Of a DNA stretch of 5,232 nucleotides, positions 1 through 5,232 are shown one piece after another. A program made the translations under genes and the position numbers. Origin of the DNA: Patescibacteria group bacterium. Its GTDB lineage: Bacteria; Patescibacteriota; Patescibacteriia; UBA2169. How positions within the stretch are numbered: position 1 is the stretch's first letter; every line of letters starts with the position of its first letter. The stretch covers positions 1 to 5,232 of the forward strand of contig JAHJSI010000043.1 in the NCBI GenBank assembly GCA_018830465.1. Reading direction: 5' to 3'. The notes below the pieces were generated by a model. It had not been told where the DNA came from. It made no database searches and saw nothing but the letters and a program-made list of their open reading frames with translations.

Positions 1-137
1 ACAGGTAGTACGATTACTGAAGTTTGGAATCCGCGTTTTTCCAATTCTCGCATTAATCCTTGAACAATTTTGCCTGGACCGCCAAGATTGGGCGGGAATA
101 CGCCGGTGGAGAATAAGATGTGTATTTTTTTATTCAT
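1..137 (-). CDS. Glycosyltransferase, GT-B fold (GT4-like), N-terminal fragment
   Basis: Only the first 45 codons are in the window; the gene runs off the left edge. The protein begins MNKKIHILFSTGVFPPNLGG and continues with PGKIVQGLMRELEKRGFQTSVIVLP. A first beta strand (IHILFSTG), then FPP.LGGPGKIV, then a helix with LMRELEKRG and a second strand (SVIV) is the typical start of GT-B glycosyltransferases of the GT4 type. The glycine-rich GGPG turn normally lies near the acceptor and nucleotide-sugar site. In this family the enzyme moves a sugar from a nucleotide donor to a growing glycan on the cytoplasmic face. The gene lies 101 bases downstream of the sugar phosphotransferase on the same strand, as in many surface-polysaccharide operons. 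The ATG at 137 is the only sensible start; the bases before it (AACAAGATAAACT) hold no clear ribosome binding site. Sugar specificity cannot be read from this fragment. Confidence 0.85.
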   Translation of the reverse strand, partial: MNKKIHILFSTGVFPPNLGGPGKIVQGLMRELEKRGFQTSVIVLP

Positions 138-147
138 AGTTTATCTT

Positions 148-165
148 GTTCAATCACGCTTGAAC
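148..165. repeat. Short dyad GTTCAA-N6-TTGAAC before the glycosyltransferase
   Basis: A perfect 6-bp inverted repeat with a 6-base loop (tcacgc) ends 11 bases upstream of the glycosyltransferase ATG. No T-tract follows on either strand, so it is not a classical terminator. It could be an operator or a 5' leader hairpin, or it could be chance. Nothing beyond the symmetry supports a function. Confidence 0.35.
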
Positions 166-174
166 GTTATTCAC

Positions 175-243
175 GAGATCCCTCCACTTCGTTCCTTGCT
201 GAGTACAGCTCATCACTTCGGTCGGGATGACGTGTACGTCATC
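175..243. repeat. Structured intergenic repeat, probably of a dispersed family
   Basis: The stretch starts GAGATCCCTCCACTTCG and ends GGTCGGGATGACG; read on the minus strand it is CGTCATCCCGACCGAAG, then GAACGAAGTGGAGGGATCTC. Sequences of the form TCATCCCGA...GAGGGATCTC are a known style of dispersed intergenic repeat in several bacterial groups; membership here is from memory of that pattern, not a search. Internal structure includes CACTTCG twice (185-191 and 214-220), TCATC/GATGA (210-214 and 226-230), TGAG/CTCA (200-203 and 209-212), and a terminal hairpin GATGACG-TGTA-CGTCATC (226-243). That hairpin contains the TGA stop codon (239-241) of the sugar phosphotransferase gene, so the repeat abuts and slightly overlaps its 3' end. 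There is no poly-T tail, so intrinsic termination is unlikely, although the structure could protect the 3' end or attenuate transcription into the next gene. Confidence 0.55.
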
Positions 244-1603
244 TTCCAGCAAACATTAATACTGTCCTAATTGTTTTTAAGATAATTCCTAAATCAAGAA
301 CAGTTGATCTGTTTTTTATATAGAACAAATCATACTGCAACTTCTTTAATGAATCAGCTTGGGAAGCGGAATGGTATTCTCCAGAAATCTGGTCCCAGCC
401 AGTAAGCCCTGGCTTAACAAGCAGGCGCTGTCTATAGAAAGGAATTGCTCTTTCAAGCTCTTTTACAAATTCTGGACGTTCTGGACGAGGGCCGACAAAA
501 CTCATTTCGCCTTTAAGAATGTTTATGAGCTGGGGAATTTCATCTAAACGCGTTTTTCGCAAAAACACGCCAATTGGCGTAATGCGCGAGTCATTTTTAG
601 TCGCCATTTGGGGCCCATTTTTTTCTTTATGCACAACCATTGTCCTGAATTTAATGGCTCGAAATTGCTTTCCATTTTTTCCAAGACGAGTTTGTATGAA
701 AAATACAGGACCTTTGCTTATAATAGCAATCATAGCCGCGATAATTGGCCATATAATCAAAAAAGCCGTTAATCCTATTACAGAAACAATAATATCAGAC
801 GCGCGCTTTACAATATCGTAAAAATTTTTTTTTCCTTCTTGCAGATTTTCTAAGAACCAGAATTGATTTATGTCTTCAAGCGGAATTCTTTGAGTAATAT
901 TTTCATAAAATTCGCTCAAAGACGTGAACTCAAGCTTTTTATCAAGATGCTGATACAGATTATTAATAAGCTTATTTGAAGCTCTGCTTTTTTTGTCCAT
1001 TACAATTATAGAGATTTTATGTTTTTTAATTATTTTTTCTAGCGCTTCAGGGTCGTTGTAATCGGGAAGATTGCCAATTTGATCGTGCGGGTCATGCGAA
1101 AGCACCGCAGCCATTTCATATCCATATTGCGGATTATGATCTAAAATTTCGGTAATTTCTTTCACTGTTTCATTATTTCCAATTACAAGAACTCTGCGCT
1201 TGAATGCTTTAGCTGAAATTGGCTTATAAATTATACTTCTCCAGATTATAAATAAAATAAAATAGATGATTCCTGTGATAAGAAGGATGGTTTTTGGGCT
1301 TAGCTGTGTTTGAGGCAGAACATAAAAAACAGAAACAGCAAGAAGTATATTTATTCCCATTGCTCGTCCAGCATCAATAAATGATTTTAAATCATTTCTA
1401 ATATTGTTGATTGAATATGATCCAGTTATATAAAAAACTATAATCCACAGCACAAAAGCAATCGTAAAAGTTGGCCAGTGATTAGACCATATGCCTTTAG
1501 AAATAATTGCTTGATTTCGTATGCTTAATGCTAAAAATAGCGATGCGTACAATAAAGCAATATCCCCGATAAACAGTATAAATTGTCGTATTTTTAAATT
1601 CAT
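239..1603 (-). CDS. Polyprenyl-phosphate sugar phosphotransferase (bacterial sugar transferase family)
   Basis: The product (454 residues from the ATG at 1603) should transfer a sugar 1-phosphate from a nucleotide sugar to undecaprenyl phosphate in the inner membrane, the first step of many surface glycans. The N-terminal part has four predicted membrane helices (about 7-28, 43-63, 81-97, 104-123), then a soluble Rossmann-like region starting RRVLVIGNN near 136. The C-terminal catalytic domain (about 262-454) begins YDIVKRASD, followed by a hydrophobic helix with a proline (WPII, P286) like the re-entrant helix of this family. It shows KFRTM (318-322), the catalytic Asp-Glu pair in TRLDEIPQL (D354, E355), GPRPERPEF (371-379), PGLTGW (398-403) and LQYDLFYIKN. 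Length and domain order match the long WbaP/EpsB-like members (the exopolysaccharide polyprenyl glycosylphosphotransferase group) rather than the short PglC type. An in-frame GTG at 1612 is possible but lies upstream of the predicted transcription start, so the ATG at 1603 is preferred. The sugar used cannot be told. Confidence 0.95.
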   Translation of the reverse strand: MNLKIRQFILFIGDIALLYASLFLALSIRNQAIISKGIWSNHWPTFTIAFVLWIIVFYITGSYSINNIRNDLKSFIDAGRAMGINILLAVSVFYVLPQTQLSPKTILLITGIIYFILFIIWRSIIYKPISAKAFKRRVLVIGNNETVKEITEILDHNPQYGYEMAAVLSHDPHDQIGNLPDYNDPEALEKIIKKHKISIIVMDKKSRASNKLINNLYQHLDKKLEFTSLSEFYENITQRIPLEDINQFWFLENLQEGKKNFYDIVKRASDIIVSVIGLTAFLIIWPIIAAMIAIISKGPVFFIQTRLGKNGKQFRAIKFRTMVVHKEKNGPQMATKNDSRITPIGVFLRKTRLDEIPQLINILKGEMSFVGPRPERPEFVKELERAIPFYRQRLLVKPGLTGWDQISGEYHSASQADSLKKLQYDLFYIKNRSTVLDLGIILKTIRTVLMFAGR

Positions 1604-1614
1604 ATAATACACAA

Positions 1615-1643
1615 AATGTACTCAATTTTTGCTATTTTGTCAA
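1615..1643 (-). promoter_or_regulatory. Sigma70-type promoter for the sugar phosphotransferase
   Basis: On the minus strand there is a perfect TTGACA (1638-1643), a 17-base spacer, and TACATT (1615-1620, four of six consensus bases). Transcription would start near 1608, only about five bases before the ATG at 1603. This predicts an almost leaderless mRNA and agrees with the lack of a ribosome binding site. Support is sequence match only. Confidence 0.65.
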
Positions 1644-1663
1644 CTTTTTGCTTATGGCAAAAA
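1626..1663. promoter_or_regulatory. Candidate shared operator: three TTTTTGC sites between divergent promoters
   Basis: TTTTTGCT occurs at 1626-1633 and again at 1645-1652, exactly 19 bases apart (nearly two helical turns). The second copy forms a perfect 7-bp inverted repeat with GCAAAAA at 1657-1663 across the spacer TTATG. The dyad lies between the -35 box of the leftward gene (1638-1643) and the -10 box of the rightward gene, and overlaps the weak rightward -35. A protein bound here could control both genes. The region is AT-rich, so chance is a real alternative. Confidence 0.35.
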
Positions 1664-1683
1664 CATGTTTTTTCAGGTATAAT
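1655..1683 (+). promoter_or_regulatory. Promoter for the ligase-TPR gene, predicted leaderless
   Basis: A perfect TATAAT at 1678-1683 is followed by six bases (GTATTT) and then the ATG at 1690, so the expected start of transcription falls on or next to the A of the ATG. The best -35 with a 17-base spacer is TGGCAA (1655-1660), a weak match to TTGACA, which may imply activator dependence. This placement decides the gene start in favour of 1690 over upstream in-frame TTG or ATG codons. Confidence 0.6.
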
Positions 1684-1689
1684 GTATTT

Positions 1690-4053
1690 ATGCAAAATAA
1701 AAATATTGGAATAATATTGCGTTATATTGTCCTGTTTTGTTTATACTTGGTTGTGTTCGCGCCATTACTATTGTGCGCGGATTTCTTTTTTCCAGCGATT
1801 TTTCCAAAAGCAATTTATATTCGGCTTTTAACAGAGGTTGTTTTGGTCGCCTATATTCCTCTTGCCATATTAGAATCTAAATTTAGGCCTAAATTTAATA
1901 TAATTTACATAGCAATTGCGGTTTTTGCATTGATTGTTCTAATTACATCAATTTTAGGAGAGAATTTTACATATAGCATGTGGGGAAATTATGAGCGCAT
2001 GGACGGCATATTTTCATGGGCGCATTATTGGGTGCTTATTGTAATTGCCACAAGCGTCTTAAAAGAGAAAAAGGATTGGATGAAATTATTCAGTTTTTCT
2101 TTGGTTTGCGCAGTATTAATGTCTTTTTATGGATTTATGCAAAGGTTCGGAGTAGAACAATTCGGTCCTTGGACAATTTATGAAACAAGCATGGGCAGGA
2201 TTACTAGCACTATTGGAAATCCCGCGTTCTTTGCTGTTTATTTGCTTTTTAATATAACATTCGCGCTTCTTATTGTAATAAATAAAAATATCGCAATATG
2301 GTGGCGCTCTGTTGCTGGCATTGCTTTGATCCCTGTGTTTGTCGCGTATTTTATGACCGGAGTTCGCGGAGCAGCGATTGGATTAATTTTTGGAATAATA
2401 ATATTTGTTTTTGGATATGTATTATGGATGAATAATAAGCGAATGAAGCAAATTGTTGTTGCTTGTTTTATTGGATTTATAATATTAATGAGCTTGCTTT
2501 TTCTTTTTAAAGAAGGAAGTTTTGTAACTAACAACGCTTTTCTTGGAAGATTATTCAGCATGTCATTATCTGATTCAACTATTCAGACGCGTCTGATTTC
2601 ATGGGGCATGGAATGCGAGAATGGCTTTGCGACTTGCGGAGCTTTGAAAGGAATTCAGGAGAATTTTTGGCTTGGAGTTGGGCCGCAAAGGTTTGATGTT
2701 ATTTTTAATAAATATTTTGACCCAAGATTCTATGCTTTAGTTGGAACTGAAACATGGTGGGACAGGGCCCATAACATGGTTTTGGAAGTTTTCGCCACAA
2801 TGGGGATTTTCGGATTGCTCGCGTATTTGGGCATTGGGTTGTCTATGTTATATGCGTTATTTCAAATCGGAAAACAAAAACAAGAGTCTCGCGTAGAAAT
2901 GCTTATTTTGTTCGCGTTTTTGGGGGCGTATTTTATACAAAATCTTTTTGTGTTTGATACAATTAGTTCATATATTATGCTTGTTGTTTTTGTTGCGTAT
3001 GTTATTTCCAGATCAATGGATTTTAATTTAATGCATCATAAATTTGATAGGTTTATAAATAAATTTCATTCATATATTTCAGCCGGCTTTAAAGAAAAAA
3101 TGCCGAAATATTGGTGGATAGGGCTAGTTTCTGCGGCATTAATAGTTGCGCCGACTGCTTACGGGTATAATATAAAATTATTACAGCATAATCGAATGTT
3201 TCTTTTGAATATTGCATACGCGGATTCAAATCCGCTGAATGAAACAATTACTAAGTATAAAGAAATCACAGAAATATCTGATTTTGATAATAGGGAAGTT
3301 GCGATAAAGCTTGGGCAGTACGCGGGACAGTATGCCCTAAGTCATAAGATGACAATAGGAGAACTTCAATCAATATATAAGCTTGTGATTAAAATAATGG
3401 AAGAATCAATAGAAAAGAATCCTAAAGATGTGCGTCTTTTAATGTCTTTTGGAAACTCTATTAATGTGTACGCTGAAATAATAAAACAATATGATGTTCA
3501 AGAGTCTTTGCGTGTTTTGCGCAAATCAGAAAGCGCGTTAAAAGAAGCTGTAGAATTAAGCCAAAGTAGACAGCAAGTATTTTATTCGCTTGCGAATACT
3601 TATATAATTGCCGGGAATTTTGAAAAAGGTATTGAGGTTCTTGAAGAAGCTGTTGAGATAAATCAAAATACTCCTAAGGCGCATTGGATTTTAGCGTTCG
3701 CGTACGCGCAAGCAGGAGAAAATAAAAAAGCAATACAATCTTCTGAAACAGCAATAGAAAAAGGTTATCGCGTTAATGACGAAAAAGAGGTTGTTGCTAT
3801 CGCGAATATTTATGTTGAGCAAGGTGATTACGAGGGATTATTAATGTTATATGAAAAAGTTTCAGAGCATACAAAATCAGCTACCGCGCAAGCCAAAGTT
3901 GCGGCTACATTAGCGCAGATGGGAAGAAAAGATGAGGCAATTGAAGCGGCAAAAGAAGTCGTTAAGCGCGATCCAAAATTAAAGGATCAAGTTGATGAGT
4001 TTATTAAACAAGTTGAAAGCGGAGAAAAAGTAGATTTTCTTAATCAGCCATAA
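1690..4053 (+). CDS. O-antigen ligase/Wzy-like membrane protein with C-terminal TPR domain
   Basis: A 787-residue protein with about 12 membrane helices (residues 9-441), a basic linker, a thirteenth helix (about 474-493) and a soluble C-terminus. Family members polymerise lipid-linked glycan units or transfer glycans from polyprenyl pyrophosphate to a lipid or protein outside the cytoplasm. Evidence for the family: WGNYERMDGIF (98-108), RITSTIGNPAFFAVYLL (170-186), TGVRGAAIGL (223-232; R226 matches the conserved arginine of WaaL-type enzymes), and a long loop after helix 9 (about 275-364) with GVGPQRF (329-335) and the conserved histidine in DRAHN (H361). TPR-like helix pairs occupy about 624-657, 662-691, 699-728 and 733-762, with possible degenerate repeats from 560. 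By helix count the big loop and the TPRs both face outward. The frame is open upstream to a TTG at 1648 and an ATG at 1654, but TATAAT at 1678-1683 makes 1690 the best start. It is divergent from the phosphotransferase and probably cotranscribed with the TPR gene 35 bases downstream. Ligase, polymerase and protein O-oligosaccharyltransferase cannot be told apart by sequence alone. Confidence 0.88.
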   Translation: MQNKNIGIILRYIVLFCLYLVVFAPLLLCADFFFPAIFPKAIYIRLLTEVVLVAYIPLAILESKFRPKFNIIYIAIAVFALIVLITSILGENFTYSMWGNYERMDGIFSWAHYWVLIVIATSVLKEKKDWMKLFSFSLVCAVLMSFYGFMQRFGVEQFGPWTIYETSMGRITSTIGNPAFFAVYLLFNITFALLIVINKNIAIWWRSVAGIALIPVFVAYFMTGVRGAAIGLIFGIIIFVFGYVLWMNNKRMKQIVVACFIGFIILMSLLFLFKEGSFVTNNAFLGRLFSMSLSDSTIQTRLISWGMECENGFATCGALKGIQENFWLGVGPQRFDVIFNKYFDPRFYALVGTETWWDRAHNMVLEVFATMGIFGLLAYLGIGLSMLYALFQIGKQKQESRVEMLILFAFLGAYFIQNLFVFDTISSYIMLVVFVAYVISRSMDFNLMHHKFDRFINKFHSYISAGFKEKMPKYWWIGLVSAALIVAPTAYGYNIKLLQHNRMFLLNIAYADSNPLNETITKYKEITEISDFDNREVAIKLGQYAGQYALSHKMTIGELQSIYKLVIKIMEESIEKNPKDVRLLMSFGNSINVYAEIIKQYDVQESLRVLRKSESALKEAVELSQSRQQVFYSLANTYIIAGNFEKGIEVLEEAVEINQNTPKAHWILAFAYAQAGENKKAIQSSETAIEKGYRVNDEKEVVAIANIYVEQGDYEGLLMLYEKVSEHTKSATAQAKVAATLAQMGRKDEAIEAAKEVVKRDPKLKDQVDEFIKQVESGEKVDFLNQP

Positions 4054-4082
4054 GCAGTAAGCTATAAGCAATAAGCCATAAG
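4048..4082 (+). repeat. Heptanucleotide tandem repeat, five units of CNNTAAG
   Basis: The units are CCATAAG, CAGTAAG, CTATAAG, CAATAAG and CCATAAG, back to back. The first supplies the ligase stop codon (TAA at 4051). Because 7 is not a multiple of 3, successive TAA triplets fall in different frames and all three forward frames are closed. The array fills nearly the whole gap to the next ATG at 4089. Related words occur elsewhere: GTAAGCTATAA (4057-4067) recurs at 4808-4818, and GCCATAAGC (4047-4055) occurs inverted at 1650-1658. It may be a slipped-strand microsatellite or a member of a short heptad repeat family. Confidence 0.75.
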
Positions 4083-4088
4083 TTTTAT

Positions 4089-4742
4089 ATGATAAAAAAA
4101 ATAATAATTATATTAGTGATTGTAGTTATTTTAGCATCAGCAACAGTAGTAATATATTTATATTTGCAAGAAGAAAATATTATTGTTAATCCAAATCTTC
4201 CAGAAGAATATAGGCAGACATTAGAAGCAGATTTGCAAACTTATGCTAATGAACTACTTGACGATCCAAGCAATATTGAATCATATATAAAAATTGGTAC
4301 TACACAGCAAAAGCTTGGGCTTTTAAGCCAAGCGGAAGGAACTTTTAAGAGAGCTCTTAAGCTGCCGGCTGATGATAAGCAATATTTGTTATATTTGTAT
4401 TTAGGAAAGCTGTATGATGATATGGAAAAATTTGACAAAGCAGATGAAACACTTCGCGTATCAACACAGATAAATCCAAATACTCCAGCCGGATTTTTAG
4501 CTTTAATTGACCTGTATAAAAAGCATTATCCAGAAAAAGCAGATGAATTAGATAACATCTACCGCGCTGCGAGCGATTACGCGCAAAGTTCTGAAATCTG
4601 GGCGTCTTACGCTCAATTTTTAGAAGACAGAAGGGAATACAGGCAGGCATGGATTTATTGGCAGGAAGTTCTGCGTGTTGAGCCGGAGAACGCGGTGGCG
4701 ATTGAGCATGTTCAGAATTTAGAAGGCATGTTGAGTAATTAA
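4089..4742 (+). CDS. Membrane-anchored TPR protein
   Basis: A 217-residue protein. Residues 1-4 (MIKK) followed by a hydrophobic helix (about 5-26, IIIILVIVVILASATVVIYL) form a signal anchor with the N-terminus inside and the rest outside; there is no lipobox cysteine. TPR-like helix pairs follow at about 58-91 (NIESYIKIGTTQQKLGLLSQ then AEGTFKRALKL), 99-130 (LYLGKLYDDMEKFDKADETL, ending INP), a degenerate one at about 131-160, and 168-200 (WASYAQFLEDRREYRQAWIY, ending RVEP). TPRs bind proteins or peptides; no catalytic motif is visible. The gene lies 35 bases after the ligase-TPR stop on the same strand, so cotranscription and a joint role, such as presenting an acceptor to the ligase or stabilising it, are reasonable inferences. 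The exact function is unknown. The ATG at 4089 is preceded by TAAGTTTTAT with no ribosome binding site, but the hydrophobic anchor follows directly, so the start is likely right. Confidence 0.85.
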   Translation: MIKKIIIILVIVVILASATVVIYLYLQEENIIVNPNLPEEYRQTLEADLQTYANELLDDPSNIESYIKIGTTQQKLGLLSQAEGTFKRALKLPADDKQYLLYLYLGKLYDDMEKFDKADETLRVSTQINPNTPAGFLALIDLYKKHYPEKADELDNIYRAASDYAQSSEIWASYAQFLEDRREYRQAWIYWQEVLRVEPENAVAIEHVQNLEGMLSN

Positions 4743-4756
4743 ATTTCTGTAGAGGT

Positions 4757-4909
4757 GTATTTTTCCGGCATATATACTTTTTTACTGCGCAGACTCACTT
4801 CCTTATTGTAAGCTATAAATATATTTATTCAATTATTTTATATAATTAATTAAGTCATATATTTAGTTCGGTGCGTGCTCGTTCAAAAGTATATATGCCG
4901 GAAAAATAC
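4757..4909. mobile_element. 153-bp MITE-like element with perfect 25-bp terminal inverted repeats
   Basis: The left arm (4757-4781) starts GTATTTTTCCGGCATATATA and ends CTTTT; the right arm (4885-4909) is its exact reverse complement over all 25 bases. The 103-base interior has no usable reading frame and contains nested AT-rich dyads. Size, lack of coding and perfect ends suggest a miniature inverted-repeat element mobilised by a transposase encoded elsewhere. No clear target-site duplication is seen; a TA duplication is possible (4758-4759 and 4907-4908), but those bases lie inside the palindrome and prove nothing. Alternatives are a large regulatory palindrome or a transcription barrier between the TPR and protease genes: the left arm can form a weak GTAT/ATAC hairpin followed by six T (4778-4783), a poor terminator candidate. 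The symmetry is certain; the mobile nature is inferred. Confidence 0.5.
4816..4865. repeat. Nested AT-rich dyads inside the inverted-repeat element
   Basis: TAAATATAT (4816-4824) is repeated inverted as ATATATTTA (4857-4865). Inside it AATTAT (4831-4836) pairs with ATAATT (4842-4847) around a 5-base loop. The two dyads are nearly concentric, although offset by several bases from the centre of the 25-bp arms. Base composition here is almost wholly A and T, so part of this symmetry may be chance. Confidence 0.35.
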
Positions 4910-4923
4910 TAAATATAAAACAA

Positions 4924-5232
4924 ATGAAAGAAATAATCAAAACAATTTTAGCGTCAATCATAATTATGCTTTTGCCGGTCACAACGTTCGCTGGTATTCG
5001 GGTTCCTAATGATAAGCATTATAAAGAGCAGGAGGCGTATTTTTCGCAAATCCGCCTGCAAGAAGCATGGGTAGAGACAACTGGGAGCAGTGATGTGGTA
5101 ATAGCAATAATTGACAGCGGCGTGGACATGGATCATCCGGATATACTGCGCAATATGTGGTTTAATAAGGGCGAGAAAGCATTGAATGGAATTGATGATG
5201 ATAATAATGGATATATTGATGATTTGAATGGA
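4924..5232 (+). CDS. Secreted subtilisin-like serine protease (S8 family), N-terminal fragment
   Basis: 103 codons are present and the frame is open to the right edge. Residues 1-23 are a signal peptide: a basic start (MKEIIK), a hydrophobic core (ILASIIIMLLP) and a likely cleavage after TTFA. A short region ending QIRLQEAWVETTGSSD leads into VVIAIIDSGVDMDHPDI, the first catalytic block of subtilases; D64 in DSG is the catalytic aspartate. It is followed by MWFNKGE and an Asp-rich stretch, GIDDDNNGYIDDLNG, a loop found in many S8 proteases and likely to bind calcium. The histidine and serine blocks lie beyond the window, so activity cannot be judged. The ATG at 4924 gives a complete signal peptide. 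The bases before it (TAAATATAAAACAA) have no ribosome binding site; TAAATA or TATAAA there could be a -10 box, but no good -35 is seen. The gene starts 14 bases after the inverted-repeat element, which may therefore influence its expression. Confidence 0.93.
   Translation, partial: MKEIIKTILASIIIMLLPVTTFAGIRVPNDKHYKEQEAYFSQIRLQEAWVETTGSSDVVIAIIDSGVDMDHPDILRNMWFNKGEKALNGIDDDNNGYIDDLNG

Noticed and set aside
167..241. TGA read as glycine, as in some CPR lineages
   Set aside because: Read-through would add 24 residues coded by a structured repeat after a normal family C-terminus, so TGA at 239-241 is taken as a real stop.
70..270. Open plus-strand frame of 66 codons
   Set aside because: It runs antisense through the glycosyltransferase start, the repeat and the phosphotransferase end; it has no family features and the opposite-strand genes are well supported.
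519..821. Open plus-strand frame of 100 codons
   Set aside because: It is antisense to the most conserved part of the phosphotransferase catalytic domain and shows no recognisable protein family; a shadow frame.
1610..1612. GTG as the start of the phosphotransferase
   Set aside because: It lies upstream of the predicted transcription start near 1608, and the ATG at 1603 is three codons inside and begins the expected basic, then hydrophobic N-terminus.
1648..1689. TTG or ATG upstream starts for the ligase gene
   Set aside because: They would add up to 14 residues coded across a perfect TATAAT box and the operator-like dyad; the ATG at 1690 fits the promoter and gives a normal N-terminus.
4048..4082. 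A CRISPR-like or spacer-repeat array
   Set aside because: The units are 7 bases with no spacers; it is a simple heptad tandem repeat.
4757..4783. A classical intrinsic terminator after the TPR gene
   Set aside because: The local GTAT/ATAC stem is only four continuous pairs with no GC-rich stem, although six T follow; the long 25-bp pairing has a 103-base loop, unlike a terminator.
1..5232. tRNA, rRNA or riboswitch genes
   Set aside because: No cloverleaf, rRNA-like block or recognisable aptamer core is visible; the gaps are 181 bases or shorter and are explained by the features listed.

Overview
The window is AT-rich and gene-dense. It carries four main protein-coding regions plus one fragment at the left edge, arranged around a divergent promoter region near 1604-1689. 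The content is surface-glycan assembly: a partial GT-B type glycosyltransferase (<1-137, minus), a polyprenyl-phosphate sugar phosphotransferase (239-1603, minus), an O-antigen ligase/polymerase-like membrane protein with a C-terminal TPR domain (1690-4053, plus), a small membrane-anchored TPR protein (4089-4742, plus), and the start of a secreted subtilisin-like (S8) protease (4924 to the right edge, plus). No start codon has a recognisable Shine-Dalgarno sequence, and the two divergent genes have promoters so close to their ATGs that their mRNAs should be leaderless or nearly so. Low GC, compact spacing and the ligase-TPR architecture with a WGNYER motif would fit a Patescibacteria (CPR, Parcubacteria-like) genome. 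That placement is an inference from style, not a proven assignment. TGA appears to be a normal stop.

Layout. 1-137: N-terminus of a glycosyltransferase. 138-238: a 101-base gap with a small dyad and a structured sequence that looks like a dispersed intergenic repeat, whose terminal hairpin includes the stop codon of the next gene. 239-1603: the sugar phosphotransferase. 1604-1689: divergent promoters with three copies of TTTTTGC (two direct, one inverted) between them, a candidate shared operator. 1690-4053: ligase-TPR. 4048-4082: five 7-bp repeats of form CNNTAAG that start at the ligase stop codon and close all three forward frames. 4089-4742: TPR protein. 4743-4923: a gap dominated by a 153-bp element bounded by perfect 25-bp inverted repeats (4757-4781 and 4885-4909). 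4924-5232: S8 protease N-terminus.

How the genes may work together. The phosphotransferase would start a lipid-linked glycan on the cytoplasmic face, and the glycosyltransferase would extend it. The ligase-like protein would polymerise the glycan or transfer it to an acceptor on the outer face. Topology counting places both the ligase's TPR domain and the neighbouring TPR protein outside the cytoplasm, so they could scaffold or present the acceptor. The protease is exported to the same compartment, but it is separated by the inverted-repeat element and may be unrelated. The most interesting items are the 153-bp inverted-repeat element, the leaderless divergent promoter pair with its candidate operator, and the paired extracytoplasmic TPR modules.
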